A DNA stretch of 64,000 nucleotides from Kitasatospora indigofera (GTDB lineage Bacteria > Actinomycetota > Actinomycetes > Streptomycetales > Streptomycetaceae), in NCBI RefSeq assembly GCF_014655955.1, contig NZ_BNBO01000004.1, forward strand, positions 243,840 through 307,839, written 5' to 3'. Shown here one piece after another: positions 8,597 to 18,458 of this stretch. A program made the position numbers and the translations under genes. Numbering within the stretch: the first letter of the stretch is position 1; each line of letters opens with the position of its first letter. Under the pieces are notes generated by a model. The model made no database searches. It had not been told where the DNA came from and saw only the letters and a list, made by a program, of their open reading frames with translations.

Positions 8597-9988
8597 TCAG
8601 CGCCCGGCGAGGGCGTGCACGAAGCGCGTCGCGTCGATGGTGCCGAGCCCCGAGGCGAGGTCGTAGCCCTTGGCGGCCTGGTAGCCGGTGACGGTGTCCC
8701 AGGAGTTGTCGCCCGCCGTCACGTCGACGATGCCGCTGAACTGCGGCGGGGTGAGCGCCAGCCCGTACAGTCGCGGCCCCAGCTGGCCGAGCCGGTGGCC
8801 GGCCAGCTGGGCGGCCAGGGCGACCACGCCGGAGAAGATCGGGGTGGCCTCGCTGGTGCCGCCGGTGAGGTGCCAGCCGACCCGCGCCGGGTCGTAGGAC
8901 TCGTACGTCCAGGCGGCGCCGTCGACGGCCGCGCTCATGCTGATGTCGGGCGTGCCCCGGTGGTTCCCGGTGACCTTGGCCACGCCGGTCTGGTACCAGG
9001 GGCGCGCGAAGACGCCGGACACGCCGCCGCCGGCCGCGCCGTAGTCGTCGTGCCAGACCTGGTCGGGCGCGGTGCGCCGGCCGGTGTCGTCCAGGGTCAG
9101 CCGGGTGCCGCCGACCGAGGTGACCAGCGGGTCCGAGGACGGCCAGGAGTTGACCTTGTACGGGTAGAGGTTCTCGCCGTCGGCCTGGTAGTCGGTGGCG
9201 CCGGCGTCGCCGGAGGCGGCCAGCACGGTGACGTCGTGGGCGGCGGCGTACTGGAAGGCGTACCGCAGGTCGGTGAGCGACTTGAAGTCGCCCTTGTCGT
9301 ACCCGGGGAAGGTGTTCTCGGTGGCCCCGAAGCTCTGCGAGATGACGTCGGCCCTCCCGGCCTTGATCAGCGCCTTCTCGGCGTCCATCATCTCGGGCAG
9401 GCCGGTGACGCCCTCGGTCTCGGCGACGCCGGTCTCGACCAGGATGATGTGGGCGTCCGGGGCGACGGCGTGGGCGTACTCGACGTCCAGGGTGCTCTCG
9501 CCGGCCCAGCCGGTGTGGTCGGGGTTGGTGGGGTCGAACGGCGGCACCTCGCCCCACTTCACCACCTCGACCTGGGTGTCGGGGATGCCCCACTGCTGGT
9601 CGAAGACCTCCAGGTCGTGCTGGATGGTCGGCGAGCCGAAGGAGTCCACGATCACGATGGTCCGGCCCTTGCCGGTGATGCCCTGCCGGTAGAGCGGGTC
9701 GAGGTTGTACGCGGTGCGGTACTGCAGCGGGGAGTAGCAGTGGATGCCGATCTCGGTGACGCATTGCGAGGTCGGCAGCGGGGCGACCCGGCCGGCGGCG
9801 GTGATGTGGCCGCTGGAGGCGGGGCGGACGTGCGGGGAGGGCTGCCGGCTCCCGGTGGCCGGGCCGGCGGCGAGGCCGGTCGCTCCGGCGCCGCCGGTAC
9901 TGAGGGCGGTGGCCCCGACGGCGAGCAGCGCGAGGGCGCGCACGGTGGCGGAGCGGCGGGTGCCCGCGGTGGCGGGGGAGGTGCCCAT
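8597..9988 (-). CDS. Secreted S53 family (sedolisin) serine peptidase
   Basis: A 463-residue secreted endopeptidase of the sedolisin family. A basic N-terminus (RRSATVRALALLAVGA) starts a signal peptide. Catalytic residues are visible: Glu164 and Asp168 in GESTLDVEYAHAVAPDA, the oxyanion Asp261 in AASGDAGA, and the nucleophile Ser379 in LTGGTSEATPIFSG. The usual long kumamolisin-type propeptide is missing: the catalytic domain begins about residue 85, as in short streptomycete members. The C-terminal GDNSW/GYDLASGLG segment fits the calcium-site end of the family. I chose ATG 9988 because AAGGAG lies seven bases upstream; an ATG at 10042 has none. Inverted repeats upstream may regulate it. 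Confidence 0.9.
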   Translation of the reverse strand: MGTSPATAGTRRSATVRALALLAVGATALSTGGAGATGLAAGPATGSRQPSPHVRPASSGHITAAGRVAPLPTSQCVTEIGIHCYSPLQYRTAYNLDPLYRQGITGKGRTIVIVDSFGSPTIQHDLEVFDQQWGIPDTQVEVVKWGEVPPFDPTNPDHTGWAGESTLDVEYAHAVAPDAHIILVETGVAETEGVTGLPEMMDAEKALIKAGRADVISQSFGATENTFPGYDKGDFKSLTDLRYAFQYAAAHDVTVLAASGDAGATDYQADGENLYPYKVNSWPSSDPLVTSVGGTRLTLDDTGRRTAPDQVWHDDYGAAGGGVSGVFARPWYQTGVAKVTGNHRGTPDISMSAAVDGAAWTYESYDPARVGWHLTGGTSEATPIFSGVVALAAQLAGHRLGQLGPRLYGLALTPPQFSGIVDVTAGDNSWDTVTGYQAAKGYDLASGLGTIDATRFVHALAGR

Positions 9989-10051
9989 GGAACTCCTTGG
10001 GACGGAGGGTCCGGCCTGCTGGGGTCGGTCCGGCCATCCCATCGATCAGAA

Positions 10052-10088
10052 CATGATCATGCCATAGTCATTTGGTACTCCTGGCATG
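10052..10088. promoter_or_regulatory. Inverted repeats upstream of the S53 peptidase
   Basis: A 10-bp palindrome CATGATCATG (10052-10061) overlaps a perfect inverted repeat of CATGCCA (10058-10064) and TGGCATG (10082-10088) with a 17-base spacer. The stretch is AT-richer than its surroundings and lies 64-100 bases upstream of the peptidase start, so it is a candidate operator. A separate 12-bp palindrome, CATGTCGACATG, lies at 10187-10198. Confidence 0.35.
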
Positions 10089-10237
10089 ACCGCTCCAGGC
10101 CACCGGACTAGGTAAAGGCTGGCCCCGGGTTCGGTCATGGACCACCGGGACCAGCCATTTGTGTGACAGTCAGGTCGACGCACGGTCATGTCGACATGTA
10201 GTCACGTCCCCCTGCCGCCGGGCCTCCGGCGCGGCTG

Positions 10238-10996
10238 TCAGCGCGCCCCGCCGTTGACGTACAGGGTCTGGCCGCTCACGTACGAGGCGTCCTCGCTCGC
10301 CAGGAACGCCACCACCGCGGCGATCTCCTCCGGCTGCCCGACCCGGCGCAGCGGTGTCCGGGCCGAGACCTCCGCCTGGTGGTCCTCGGGGGTGGCGCCG
10401 ACCCGCTCCGCGGTGGCCGCGGTCATCGAGGTGGCGATGTAGCCGGGCGCCACCGCGTTGACGTTGATGTTGTACGGGCCGAGCTCGATCGCCAGGGTGG
10501 CGGTCAGGCCCTGGACGCCGGCCTTGGCGGCGGCGTAGTTCGCCTGCCCCCGGGCGCCCAGCGCCGAGCGCGAGCTGAGCGAGACGATCTTGCCGTACTT
10601 CTGCCGCACCATGTACGCCTGGGCGGCCTGCGCGCAGTTGAACGCGCTGGTCAGATTGACCGACAGGACGGCGTCCCAGTCCGCCTTCGGCATCTTGAAG
10701 AAGAGGTTGTCGCGGGTGATCCCGGCGTTGTTCACCAGGATGTGCAGCCCGCCCAGCTCCTCCACGACCCGCGCGAAGACCGCCTCGACCGCCGCGTGGT
10801 CCGCCACGTCGCAGCCGTACGCGCGGGCGGTGCCGCCCTTGGCGGTGATCGTGTCGACGGTGGCCTGCGCGCGGTCGGCGGTCAGGTCGACCACGGCGAC
10901 CGTCGCGCCCTCCTCGGCCAGCCGCAGTGCGGTGGCCGCGCCGATGCCCTGGGCGGCGCCGGTGACGACGGCGACCTTGTCCGAGAACCTGCTCAT
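10238..10996 (-). CDS. fabG: SDR family oxidoreductase, 3-oxoacyl-ACP reductase-like
   Basis: A 252-residue short-chain dehydrogenase that most likely reduces 3-oxoacyl thioesters or oxidises 3-hydroxyacyl thioesters with NAD(P)H. The Rossmann motif [12 protein letters not shown] lies near residues 12-23, NNAGITRDN near 88, the catalytic Ser in [12 protein letters not shown] and the Tyr/Lys pair in ANYAAAKAG; it ends [12 protein letters not shown]. It is the last gene of a three-gene minus-strand operon, 23 bases after the thiolase, so a role in fatty acyl-CoA degradation or a related pathway is as likely as fatty acid synthesis. ATG 10996 is chosen; an upstream extension is not conserved-looking. 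A FabG-type name is by family only. Confidence 0.85.
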   Translation of the reverse strand: MSRFSDKVAVVTGAAQGIGAATALRLAEEGATVAVVDLTADRAQATVDTITAKGGTARAYGCDVADHAAVEAVFARVVEELGGLHILVNNAGITRDNLFFKMPKADWDAVLSVNLTSAFNCAQAAQAYMVRQKYGKIVSLSSRSALGARGQANYAAAKAGVQGLTATLAIELGPYNINVNAVAPGYIATSMTAATAERVGATPEDHQAEVSARTPLRRVGQPEEIAAVVAFLASEDASYVSGQTLYVNGGAR

Positions 10997-11019
10997 GTGC
11001 TGATGCCCCTTCAGAGTGA

Positions 11020-12207
11020 TCAGACCGATTCGACGAGTACGGCGGTGCCCTGGCCGACACCCACGCACATGGTGGCCAGGCCGCGCCGGGCCCCGGTGCG
11101 GCGCATCCGGTGCAGCAGGGTGGTGAGGATCCGGGCGCCGGAGCCGCCCAGCGGGTGGCCGAGCGCGATCGCCCCGCCGGACGGGTTCACCAGCTCGGGG
11201 TCGAAGCCCAGCTCGTCCACGCAGGCCAGCGCCTGGGCGGCGAAGGCCTCGTTGAACTCCGCCTCCTGGACGTCCTGGACGCTCCAGCCCAGCCGGCCGA
11301 GCACCTTGCGGGTGGCCGGCACCGGCCCGATGCCCATCACGTCCGGGTGCACCCCGGCGGAGGCCCCGGCGGCGTACCGGCCGAGCGGCTCCAGGCCCAG
11401 CTCCGCCAGCACCTGCTCGCTGACCAGCAGCAGCGCGGCCGCGCCGTCGTTCATCGGGGAGGCGTTGCCGGCGGTGACCGTCCCGCCGTCCCGGAACACC
11501 GGCTTGAGCTTGGCGAGCCGCTCCAGGGAGGAGTCCTCCCGGATGCTCTCGTCCTGGCCGACCGTCACACCGTCCGGGCGGACGACGGGCAGCAGCTCCG
11601 CGTCGAAGTGGCCGTCCTTGCGCGCGGCGGCGGCCCGCCGGTGGCTGCGCAGCGCGAAGGCGTCCTGCCGCTCGCGGCTGATCCCGTACCGGCTCGCCAC
11701 CTCCTCGGCGGTCTCGCCCATGCTCAGCACGCCGTGCAGCTCGTGCATCCGGGGGTTGGTGATCCGCCAGCCGAGCCGGGTGTCGAAGGTCTCCAGCCTG
11801 TGCGGCAGCGCCTCGTCCGGGCGGGGCAGCACGAAGGGCGCGCGGCTCATCGACTCGCAGCCGCCCGCGACCACGATCTCGGCCTCGCCGGAGGCGATCG
11901 CCCGGGCCGCCGTGCTGACGGCCTCCAGGCCGGAGGCGCAGAGCCGGTTCACGGTGGCACCGGGGACGCTCTCGGGCAGTCCGGCCAGCAGGACGGCCAT
12001 CCGGGCGGCGTTGCGGTTGTCCTCGCCCGCCTGGTTGGCGGCGCCCCAGTAGACGTCGTCGATCCGGGCCGGGTCGAGGCCGGGCACGTCGGCCAGCAGG
12101 CCGCGCAGCACGGCGGCCGACAGGTCGTCGGGCCGGACGGTGGACAGGGCGCCGCGCAGCCGCCCGATGGGGGTGCGGCGGGCGGCGGCGAAGTAGACGG
12201 GACGCAC
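11020..12207 (-). CDS. Thiolase (acetyl-CoA acyltransferase)
   Basis: A 395-residue thiolase that cleaves 3-oxoacyl-CoA with CoA or condenses acyl-CoAs. The acyl-accepting Cys90 sits in [11 protein letters not shown], the catalytic His351 in [16 protein letters not shown] and the second Cys381 in [12 protein letters not shown]. The length is typical for degradative thiolases. It starts with GTG at 12207 behind a GAGGAG site. With the acyl-CoA dehydrogenase upstream and SDR enzyme downstream it gives three steps of a beta-oxidation-type route; the enoyl-CoA hydratase is not in this window. The family also includes beta-ketoadipyl-CoA thiolases, so the substrate is open. Confidence 0.9.
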   Translation of the reverse strand: MRPVYFAAARRTPIGRLRGALSTVRPDDLSAAVLRGLLADVPGLDPARIDDVYWGAANQAGEDNRNAARMAVLLAGLPESVPGATVNRLCASGLEAVSTAARAIASGEAEIVVAGGCESMSRAPFVLPRPDEALPHRLETFDTRLGWRITNPRMHELHGVLSMGETAEEVASRYGISRERQDAFALRSHRRAAAARKDGHFDAELLPVVRPDGVTVGQDESIREDSSLERLAKLKPVFRDGGTVTAGNASPMNDGAAALLLVSEQVLAELGLEPLGRYAAGASAGVHPDVMGIGPVPATRKVLGRLGWSVQDVQEAEFNEAFAAQALACVDELGFDPELVNPSGGAIALGHPLGGSGARILTTLLHRMRRTGARRGLATMCVGVGQGTAVLVESV

Positions 12208-12287
12208 TTCGTCGGGCTCCTCTACGTCGAACGGTCGGGGGGCGGGGGGCAGGGGGCGGGCGGGGGCAGGGGGCGGGCGGGCCCGGC

Positions 12288-13493
12288 TCAGAAGGCGTTG
12301 ACGCCGGTCAGCGAGCGCCCGATCAGCAGTTTGTGGATCTGGCTGGTGCCCTCGTACAGGGTCATCACCCGGGCGTCCCGGAGGTACTTGCCGACCGGGT
12401 ACTCGTCGATGAAGCCGTACCCGCCGAAGACCTGCAGCGCGTTGTTGGCGGCCCGGACGGCGGCCTCACTGGCGAACAGCTTGGCGACCGAGGACTCGGT
12501 GCCGAACGGCAGCCCGCGCTCGATGTGGTCGGCCACCCGCCAGGTGAGCAGCCGGGCCGCGTCCAGGTCCACCGCGATGTCCGAGAGCAGCTCCTGGACC
12601 AGCTGGTGCGAGGCGATCGGCCGGCCGAACTGCTCGCGTTCGGCGGCGTACCGCACGGCCGCCTCCAGGCAGGCCCGGGCGATCCCGACGCAGCCGGCGG
12701 CCACCGACATCCGGCCCTTGGCCAGGGCCGCCATCGCCACGGTGAAGCCCTTGCCCTCGGGGCCGAGCCGGGCGCTGTCCGGCACCCGGACGGCGTCGAG
12801 GGTGAGTTCGGCGGTGGCCTGGCCGCGCAGTCCGAGCTTGCCGTGGATCTCGGTCCTGGTGAATCCGGGCAGGTCGGTCGGGACGAGGAAGGCGGTGATG
12901 CCCTTGTGGCCGGCCAGCTCCGGGTCGTCGCCGCCGGTGCGGGCGAAGACCAGGGCGACGTCGGCCCACGTCCCGTTGGTGATGAACATCTTGGAGCCGC
13001 TGATCAGCCAGTCTCCGCCGCTCTCCGGGCGGGAGGCGCCCCCGGGCCGGTCGCGGACCGCCCGGGTGGTCAGGTTGGCGGCGTCCGAACCGGTGCCCGG
13101 TTCGGTCAGGGCGAAGCAGCCGAGGGCCTGGCCCGAGGTGAGCGCGGGCAGCCACTGCCGCTTCTGCTCCTCGGTGCCGTACGCGTTCACGGACTTGGCG
13201 ACCAGGCCCAGCGTGACCGAGACGATGCCGCGCACCGCGGAGTCACCCCGGCCCAGCTCCTCCAGGACCAGGCAGTACGCCAGGTGGTCGCCGCCGCTGC
13301 CGCCGTACTCCTCGGGGATGGTCAGCCCCAGGAAGCCGAGCCCGGCCAGCTTCCCGACGATCGCGCGGTCCACCGACTCGGCGCGGTCCCAGGCGGCGGC
13401 GTACGGCACGATCTCGCGGTCGGTGAAGCTTGCCGCGAGTGCGCGGACGGCGGTCTGCTCCTCGGTGAGCTCCAGGTTCATGGGGGCGTCCAT
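12288..13493 (-). CDS. Acyl-CoA dehydrogenase
   Basis: A 401-residue FAD-dependent acyl-CoA dehydrogenase. Family signatures are present: [16 protein letters not shown] (first signature), [37 protein letters not shown] and the C-terminal [20 protein letters not shown]. The catalytic base is Glu381 in [10 protein letters not shown]. First gene of the operon with thiolase and SDR reductase. ATG 13493 is given; a second in-frame ATG at 13481 is also possible, and neither has a clear ribosome-binding site, which may indicate a leaderless or near-leaderless message. An imperfect palindrome touches the start and may bind the divergently encoded TetR protein. Confidence 0.9.
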   Translation of the reverse strand: MDAPMNLELTEEQTAVRALAASFTDREIVPYAAAWDRAESVDRAIVGKLAGLGFLGLTIPEEYGGSGGDHLAYCLVLEELGRGDSAVRGIVSVTLGLVAKSVNAYGTEEQKRQWLPALTSGQALGCFALTEPGTGSDAANLTTRAVRDRPGGASRPESGGDWLISGSKMFITNGTWADVALVFARTGGDDPELAGHKGITAFLVPTDLPGFTRTEIHGKLGLRGQATAELTLDAVRVPDSARLGPEGKGFTVAMAALAKGRMSVAAGCVGIARACLEAAVRYAAEREQFGRPIASHQLVQELLSDIAVDLDAARLLTWRVADHIERGLPFGTESSVAKLFASEAAVRAANNALQVFGGYGFIDEYPVGKYLRDARVMTLYEGTSQIHKLLIGRSLTGVNAF

Positions 13494-13508
13494 CCGTTAA
13501 ACTAGCGG
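13494..13508. promoter_or_regulatory. Imperfect palindrome, candidate TetR operator
   Basis: CCGTTA-AAC-TAGCGG is a 15-bp near-palindrome (five of six arm positions match). It lies directly against the acyl-CoA dehydrogenase start and 106 bases before the divergent TetR gene. That position suits an operator for the TetR protein; binding is an inference. Confidence 0.4.
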
Positions 13509-13613
13509 TGCAAGTTTTTTCGGACTCTAGCCCGCCCCGGCCGATCTGTGAAGGGCCGCCTGCGAGAATGACCGCCCAGGGCGTGTCCGCCCACCCGACC
13601 GGAGGAACCGACG

Positions 13614-14408
13614 ATGGCCCGCCCGCGCACGCCTCTGCTCAGCCGCGACCGCATCGTCGCGGCAGCTCTCGCGCTGGCCGACGCCGAGGGCCTGGACGCG
13701 CTGTCCACCCGCCGGCTGGCCACCGAGCTCTCGGTCAGCGGCCCCTCCCTCTACAACCACTTCGCCACCAAGGACGAACTGCTCGACGCGGTGGTCGACT
13801 CGGTGATGGGCGAGGTGGACCTCTCGATGTTCGGCCCGGGCGCCGCGGGGACCCGGGACGCGGGCGGCCCCGGCGCTGCCGCCGGCGCCGCGGACTGGCG
13901 GACCCCGCTGCGCGACTGGGCCCGCTCCTACCGGGCGGCGCTGGCCGCGCACCCCAGCATCGTCCCCGTCCTCGCCCAGGGCCCGGGCCGCCGGCCGAAC
14001 GCGCTGCGGCTGGCCGACGCCGTCTTCGGCTGCCTGGTGGACGCCGGCTGGCCGCGCGGCCAGGCCACCCGGATCGGCGCCCTGATGCGCTACTTCGTCA
14101 CCGGCTCCGCGCTCGCCTCGTTCGCCGCCGGGTTCCCCGAGGACGCCGGGCTGTACGCGGCCGAGTACCCGCACCTCGGCGAGGCCCACCTGCTCGCGGA
14201 GCACCGCCGCTCGATCGACGAGGGCGCCTTCGAGACCGGCCTGGAGGCCCTGCTGGACGGCCTCGAACTGCGCTACCTGCGCACCGTCCGCCCCGGTCCC
14301 GGGCCCGGTCCTGCTCCTGGTACGGCTCCTGCTCCTGGTACGGCTCCCGCTCCAGGTACGGCTCCCGCTCCCGGCTCCGCGGCCGGGACCGCCCCCGGCC
14401 AGGTCTGA
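13614..14408 (+). CDS. TetR family transcriptional regulator
   Basis: A 264-residue regulator. The N-terminal helix-turn-helix runs about residues 10-56: LSRDRIVAAALALADAEG, then ALSTRRLATELSVSGPSLYNHF and TKDELLDAVVDSV, the usual TetR layout. The C-terminal ligand domain has the pattern seen in TetR_C members (HPSIVPVLAQGPGRRPNALRLAD). The last ~35 residues are a low-complexity Pro/Gly/Ala tail encoded by an 18-bp tandem repeat. It is divergent from the acyl-CoA dehydrogenase operon and is its likely regulator, with an acyl-CoA as possible effector. ATG 13614 follows a GGAGGAACC site. Confidence 0.9.
   Translation: MARPRTPLLSRDRIVAAALALADAEGLDALSTRRLATELSVSGPSLYNHFATKDELLDAVVDSVMGEVDLSMFGPGAAGTRDAGGPGAAAGAADWRTPLRDWARSYRAALAAHPSIVPVLAQGPGRRPNALRLADAVFGCLVDAGWPRGQATRIGALMRYFVTGSALASFAAGFPEDAGLYAAEYPHLGEAHLLAEHRRSIDEGAFETGLEALLDGLELRYLRTVRPGPGPGPAPGTAPAPGTAPAPGTAPAPGSAAGTAPGQV
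14310..14379 (+). repeat. 18-bp minisatellite in the TetR gene 3' end
   Basis: Nearly four copies of an 18-bp unit (consensus CCTGCTCCTGGTACGGCT). The first two copies, 14310-14327 and 14328-14345, are identical and later ones carry a few changes. Being a multiple of three it keeps the frame and encodes GTAPAP repeats at the C-terminus. Confidence 0.85.
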
Positions 14409-14442
14409 CGATGCCGGCCGCCCGGCCGGGGAGGCGCGCCGG

Positions 14443-15705
14443 TCACCACGGTGCGCGGGCCAGGAAGGCCGGGCGCAGCGCGGGGTCCACCGGGTCGTAG
14501 TACCGGTGGTACACCGGCGTCAGCCCGCCCGACACCGGCGGGACGATCCAGCTCCAGTCCGCCGGGGTGGGCCGCCCGAGCCGCTTCTCCTGCGCGATGT
14601 GCTTGAGGAACCGCTCCGACTCGGTGTGGTGGTCCGCCATCGTCACCCCGGCCTCCTGGAACGAGTGCAGCACCGCCACGTTCAGCTCCACCAGCGTCCG
14701 GTCCCGCCAGAGCGTCCGCTCGCTGGAGGTGTCCAGCCCGAGCCGCCCGGCGACCTCGGCCAGCAGGTTGTAGCGGTCCGCGTCCGCCAGGTTGCGGGCC
14801 CCGATCTCGGTGCCCATGTACCAGCCGTTGAACGGCGCCGTCGGGTACCGCACCCCGCCGATCTCCAAGGTCATGTCACTGATCGCGGGCACCGCGTACC
14901 AGCGCAGGCCCAGCTCGGCGAACCAGCCGTGGTCCGGGTGGCTCAGCCGCACCTCCAGTGCGGCGTCGTCCGGCACCTCGTACCACTCGGGCCGGGCCCC
15001 GGCGCGCTCCTGCACCAGCAGCGGCAGCACCTCGAACGGCTCCTCGCCGCACTTCCACCCGAGGTCGCGGGCGCGGGCGGCCAGCTGCGCCCCGGCCGGG
15101 TCGCCCGTCCAGCCGCCGCCGGGCGCCGGGTGGCCGGCGTAGCGGACGAGCTGCTGGTTGAGGATCCGGGGCGCCGGGCGGCCCGGCCGGTCGGGGGCGA
15201 ACACCGAGACCACCGGCCGGATCCGGCCTTCGTTGGTGGCCAGCCGCAGGTGCTCGAAGCACTGCTCGGCGATGTCGTCGGCGGCGGAGAGATGGCGCAG
15301 GTCGCGCACCACCAGGCTGCGCCAGTACAGCCGCCCGATGCAGCGGGCGGCGTTGCGCCAGGCCAGCCGGGCGCCGAAGGCCAGCTCCTCGGGCGTGTGC
15401 TCGTACGTCCCGGTCCGGTCGATCTCGTCCAGCACCTGGCGCAGCCGGGGCCCGGGGCCGCCCGCACCCGGCCGCTCCTGGTGGAACTGGCGGACGAAGC
15501 CGGTGGCCTGCCGGGGGTCGGTGAACACGGCGGGCGCGGCGGTGGGTGCGGCGGCCGGGGCGGTTCGCGTCGCCGGCGCCCCGGCGGAGGGCCCGCCGGC
15601 GGACGGGCCGCCCGTCGACGGGGTGCCGGCGGGCGGTGCGGTGTGGCCGTACGGACAGGCGCCCGTCGGAACGGGTCTGCGGGTGCGGAGCCGGTTGAAG
15701 ATCAA
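14443..15705 (-). CDS. nos: Bacterial nitric oxide synthase oxygenase
   Basis: A 420-residue NO synthase oxygenase domain that oxidises L-arginine to citrulline and nitric oxide with an external reductase; no reductase domain is attached, as usual in bacteria. The haem-ligand Cys122 lies in AWRNAARCIGRLYW, the arginine-binding Glu300 in PFNGWYMGTEIGARNLAD, and DHHTESERFLKH follows near the C-terminus. Residues 1-60 are a Pro/Ala/Gly-rich extension. The start is TTG 15705, seven bases after GGGAGGG; an ATG at 15712 is in another frame and too close to that site. Neighbours are a sugar transporter and the ergothioneine genes. In plant-pathogenic Streptomyces a NOS supports thaxtomin synthesis, but no such genes are seen here. 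Confidence 0.93.
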   Translation of the reverse strand: MIFNRLRTRRPVPTGACPYGHTAPPAGTPSTGGPSAGGPSAGAPATRTAPAAAPTAAPAVFTDPRQATGFVRQFHQERPGAGGPGPRLRQVLDEIDRTGTYEHTPEELAFGARLAWRNAARCIGRLYWRSLVVRDLRHLSAADDIAEQCFEHLRLATNEGRIRPVVSVFAPDRPGRPAPRILNQQLVRYAGHPAPGGGWTGDPAGAQLAARARDLGWKCGEEPFEVLPLLVQERAGARPEWYEVPDDAALEVRLSHPDHGWFAELGLRWYAVPAISDMTLEIGGVRYPTAPFNGWYMGTEIGARNLADADRYNLLAEVAGRLGLDTSSERTLWRDRTLVELNVAVLHSFQEAGVTMADHHTESERFLKHIAQEKRLGRPTPADWSWIVPPVSGGLTPVYHRYYDPVDPALRPAFLARAPW

Positions 15706-15880
15706 GAATCATCCCTCCCAGGTCTCCAGGAGTACCGGATGTGTGTCCGCGGCCGCAGAGAGTGAACGAATCGGCCCCCGCCCCCGGCGAATGACGCTAG
15801 GGTGCGAGGGCCGTGGCGGCGCCGGTCCCGGCCCGGGGTGCCCCGGGGGGAGCGGGCCCGTGCGTGCCGGTGGGGGCCGG

Positions 15881-17320
15881 TCAGCCCATGTCCTCCAGGC
15901 GGACGCCCTTGGTCTCCTTCATGAACCTGGCCACGAAGAACACCGACCCGGCGGCGAAGAGCGCGTAGGCCAGGTAGGTCGCGGAGAGGTTCCAGCCCGC
16001 CATCGACGGGAAGGACACCGTGATCGCCCAGTTGGCGATCCACTGGGCGGAGGCCGCCACCGACAGGGCCGCGGCGCGGATCCGGTTGGGGAACATCTCG
16101 CCGAGCATCACCCAGACCACGACCCCCCAGGACATCGCGAAGAACAGCACGAAGGCGTTGGCGGCGACCAGCGCCACGGTGCCCTGGAGATCGGGCAGGG
16201 CGACGTCGTCCCCGCTGCCGGTGGCCGAGGAGAAGGCCCAGGCGCAGGCGCCCAGCGAGATCGCCATGCCGGCCGAGCCGACCAGGGCGAGCGGCTTGCG
16301 GCCGATCCGGTCGACCAGCAGGATCGCGATCACGGTGCCGACGATGTTGATGATCGAGCTGGAGAAGCTGATCAGCAGCGAGTTGCTCTGGTCGATGCCG
16401 ACGGACTGCCAGAGGATCGACGAGTAGTAGAAGATCACGTTGATGCCGACCAGCTGCTGGAAGACCGACAGGCCGATGCCGGTCCAGACGATCGGCAGCA
16501 GGCCGAAGCGGCCGCCCAGCAGGTCCTTGAAGCGGGGCCGGTGGTCGGAGGCGATCAGGCCCTGGATCTCGGCGATCCGGGCGTCGGTGTCGGACGCCGG
16601 GCCCTCGACCTCCTTGAGCACCCCGCGGGCCTCGTCGAGCCGTCCGGCCGAGATCAGGAAGCGCGGGGACTCCGGGATCATCGAGGAGAGCACGAAGTAG
16701 ACCACGGCGGGGACGGCGCAGACGCCGAGCATCCACTGCCAGGCCTCCAGGCCGAGCAGCTGCCCCCGGGTGTCACCGCCGGCCGACTCCGTCAGCACCC
16801 AGTTGACCAGCTGCGAGATGGCGATGCCGAGCACGATCGCGGCCTGCTGGAAGGAGGCGAGCCGCCCGCGGTAGCGGGTCGGCGCCACCTCGGCGATGTA
16901 GGTCGGGGCGATCACCGAGGCGATGCCGATCGCCGCACCGCCCAGGACCCGCCAGAGGGCGAGGTCCCAGGCGGCGAACGGCATCATCGAGCCGACGGCG
17001 CTGATCCCGAAGAGGACCGCGCCCGCCTTCATCACCCTGATCCGTCCGTACCGGTCGGCGAAGCGGCCGGCCAGCGCGGCGCCGACCGCCGAGCCGAGCA
17101 GGGCGGAGGAGACGATCAGGCCGGTCACGCCGTCGCCGACACCGAACCTGTCCTGGATGCCGGAGACGGCGCCGTTGATCACGGAGCTGTCGTAGCCGAA
17201 CAGGAACCCGCCGAGGGCGGCCGCGGCGGTGATGAAGACGACGAAGCCGAGGCGGTCGGGGGCCGGGGCCGAAGCCTCCGGGGCCGGGCCGGGCCGGGCT
17301 GACGACTGGGTGGCGGTCAC
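15881..17320 (-). CDS. Sugar porter (MFS) transporter, GlcP-like
   Basis: A 479-residue, 12-helix major facilitator protein of the sugar porter family, most like actinobacterial glucose or pentose/H+ symporters. Signatures: GFLFGYDSSVINGA in helix 1, GRFADRYGRIRVMK after helix 2, PESPRFLISAGRLDEA after helix 6, the QQLVGINVIFYYSSIL helix 7 motif, and VDRIGRKPL after helix 8. It ends with the usual KETKG motif. The start is GTG 17320 with GGGAGAGAG upstream; a longer frame to 17434 has no site and is AT-rich promoter sequence. It stands alone between nos and egtD on the same strand. The sugar is not deducible. Confidence 0.9.
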   Translation of the reverse strand: MTATQSSARPGPAPEASAPAPDRLGFVVFITAAAALGGFLFGYDSSVINGAVSGIQDRFGVGDGVTGLIVSSALLGSAVGAALAGRFADRYGRIRVMKAGAVLFGISAVGSMMPFAAWDLALWRVLGGAAIGIASVIAPTYIAEVAPTRYRGRLASFQQAAIVLGIAISQLVNWVLTESAGGDTRGQLLGLEAWQWMLGVCAVPAVVYFVLSSMIPESPRFLISAGRLDEARGVLKEVEGPASDTDARIAEIQGLIASDHRPRFKDLLGGRFGLLPIVWTGIGLSVFQQLVGINVIFYYSSILWQSVGIDQSNSLLISFSSSIINIVGTVIAILLVDRIGRKPLALVGSAGMAISLGACAWAFSSATGSGDDVALPDLQGTVALVAANAFVLFFAMSWGVVVWVMLGEMFPNRIRAAALSVAASAQWIANWAITVSFPSMAGWNLSATYLAYALFAAGSVFFVARFMKETKGVRLEDMG

Positions 17321-17379
17321 GGAATCTCTCTCCCGGTGCTCAACACTGAGCCTGCATAGCATGAACACTTTGCGGCCGG

Positions 17380-17390
17380 GTTGCCGCAAC
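17380..17390. promoter_or_regulatory. Palindrome upstream of the sugar transporter
   Basis: GTTGC-C-GCAAC is a perfect 11-bp palindrome 60 bases upstream of the transporter start, next to an AT-richer stretch (17391-17480) that probably carries its promoter. A sugar-responsive repressor site is possible but not shown. Confidence 0.3.
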
Positions 17391-17486
17391 GCGCGTTCAA
17401 GATATGTTCGTATGAATCGAAACAGCAAGCTCAAACTAGGAAGGACCCGGCATCCTTACATTCAGGTGTTGAACATATGACGCCGG

Positions 17487-18458
17487 TTACATCGGCTCGG
17501 CCAGTGAAAGCCCGAACCTGCCCGCCTCGTCTGTCCACCACCGGGAGAGCCGAAACCCGGCCGCCGCCAACTCGTCCGCGACCCGCTCCCGGCGGAACTT
17601 CGCCGACACCTCGGTGCGCAGCTCCTCGCCCGCCTCGAAGTGCACCGGCAGATCCAGCGCCGGGATCTTCACGGTCTGGGTGCGCAGCGAGCGCAGCCGC
17701 ATCTCGATCCACTCCTGCTCGGCGTCCCAGAGCGCCACGTGCTCGAAGGCCGCCGGGTCGAAGTCGGCCGCCAGCTCACGGTTCAGCACGTTCAGCACGT
17801 TCTTGTTGAACTCCGCCGTCACTCCGGCCGAGTCGTCGTAGGCGGCGACCAGCACCGCCGGGTCCTTCACCAGGTCGGTGCCCAGCAGCAGGGAGTCGCC
17901 GTGGTCCACCATGCCGCGCAGGGTGGTCAGGAACTCCGCCCGCTCCGGCGGCAGCAGGTTCCCGAGCGTGCCCCCGAGGAAGGCCACCAGCCGGGGGCCG
18001 CCGTCCGGCGGCAGCCCGGGCCCGGCGGTGAAGTCGGAGAGCACCGCCCGCACCGTGAGCTCCGGGTACTCCTCGGCCAGGGCCTGCCCGGCGGCGGTCA
18101 GCGCGCTCTCGCTGACGTCCACCGGCACGTAGGTCTCCAGCGTGCCCAGCTCGTGCAGCGCGTCCAGCAGCAGGCGGGTCTTCTCCGAGGAGCCCGAGCC
18201 CAGCTCGACCAGCGTCCGGGCCTTGGAGGCGGCCGCGATCTCGCCCGCCCGCTCGGTCAGGATGGCCCGCTCGGCCCGGGTCGGGTAGTACTCGGGCAGC
18301 CGGGTGATCTCCTCGAAGAGGTCGCTGCCCCGGGCGTCGTAGAACCACTTCGGCGGCAGCCACTTGGGTTCGGAGGTCAGACCGTGCTGCACGTCGTGGC
18401 GCAGGGCCTGGCTGAAGTGGTCGGCGGGCAGCAGACGGGTGAGATCGAAGGGTTGCAT
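17487..18458 (-). CDS. egtD: L-histidine N-alpha-methyltransferase EgtD
   Basis: A 323-residue SAM-dependent enzyme that trimethylates histidine to hercynine, the first step of ergothioneine synthesis. Visible features: [21 protein letters not shown] (N-terminal family motif, split here), the SAM loop [17 protein letters not shown], the substrate-region [13 protein letters not shown], and a C-terminal [20 protein letters not shown]. Length matches EgtD proteins. It lies downstream of egtA-B-C on the same strand but is separated by 162 bases holding a strong hairpin, so it may have its own promoter. ATG 18458 is followed directly by [10 protein letters not shown]. Confidence 0.95.
   Translation of the reverse strand: MQPFDLTRLLPADHFSQALRHDVQHGLTSEPKWLPPKWFYDARGSDLFEEITRLPEYYPTRAERAILTERAGEIAAASKARTLVELGSGSSEKTRLLLDALHELGTLETYVPVDVSESALTAAGQALAEEYPELTVRAVLSDFTAGPGLPPDGGPRLVAFLGGTLGNLLPPERAEFLTTLRGMVDHGDSLLLGTDLVKDPAVLVAAYDDSAGVTAEFNKNVLNVLNRELAADFDPAAFEHVALWDAEQEWIEMRLRSLRTQTVKIPALDLPVHFEAGEELRTEVSAKFRRERVADELAAAGFRLSRWWTDEAGRFGLSLAEPM

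Noticed and set aside
15706..15712. ATG 15712 as start of the NO synthase
   Set aside because: It is in another frame and touches GGGAGGG. TTG 15705 is in frame with the NOS domain and well spaced.
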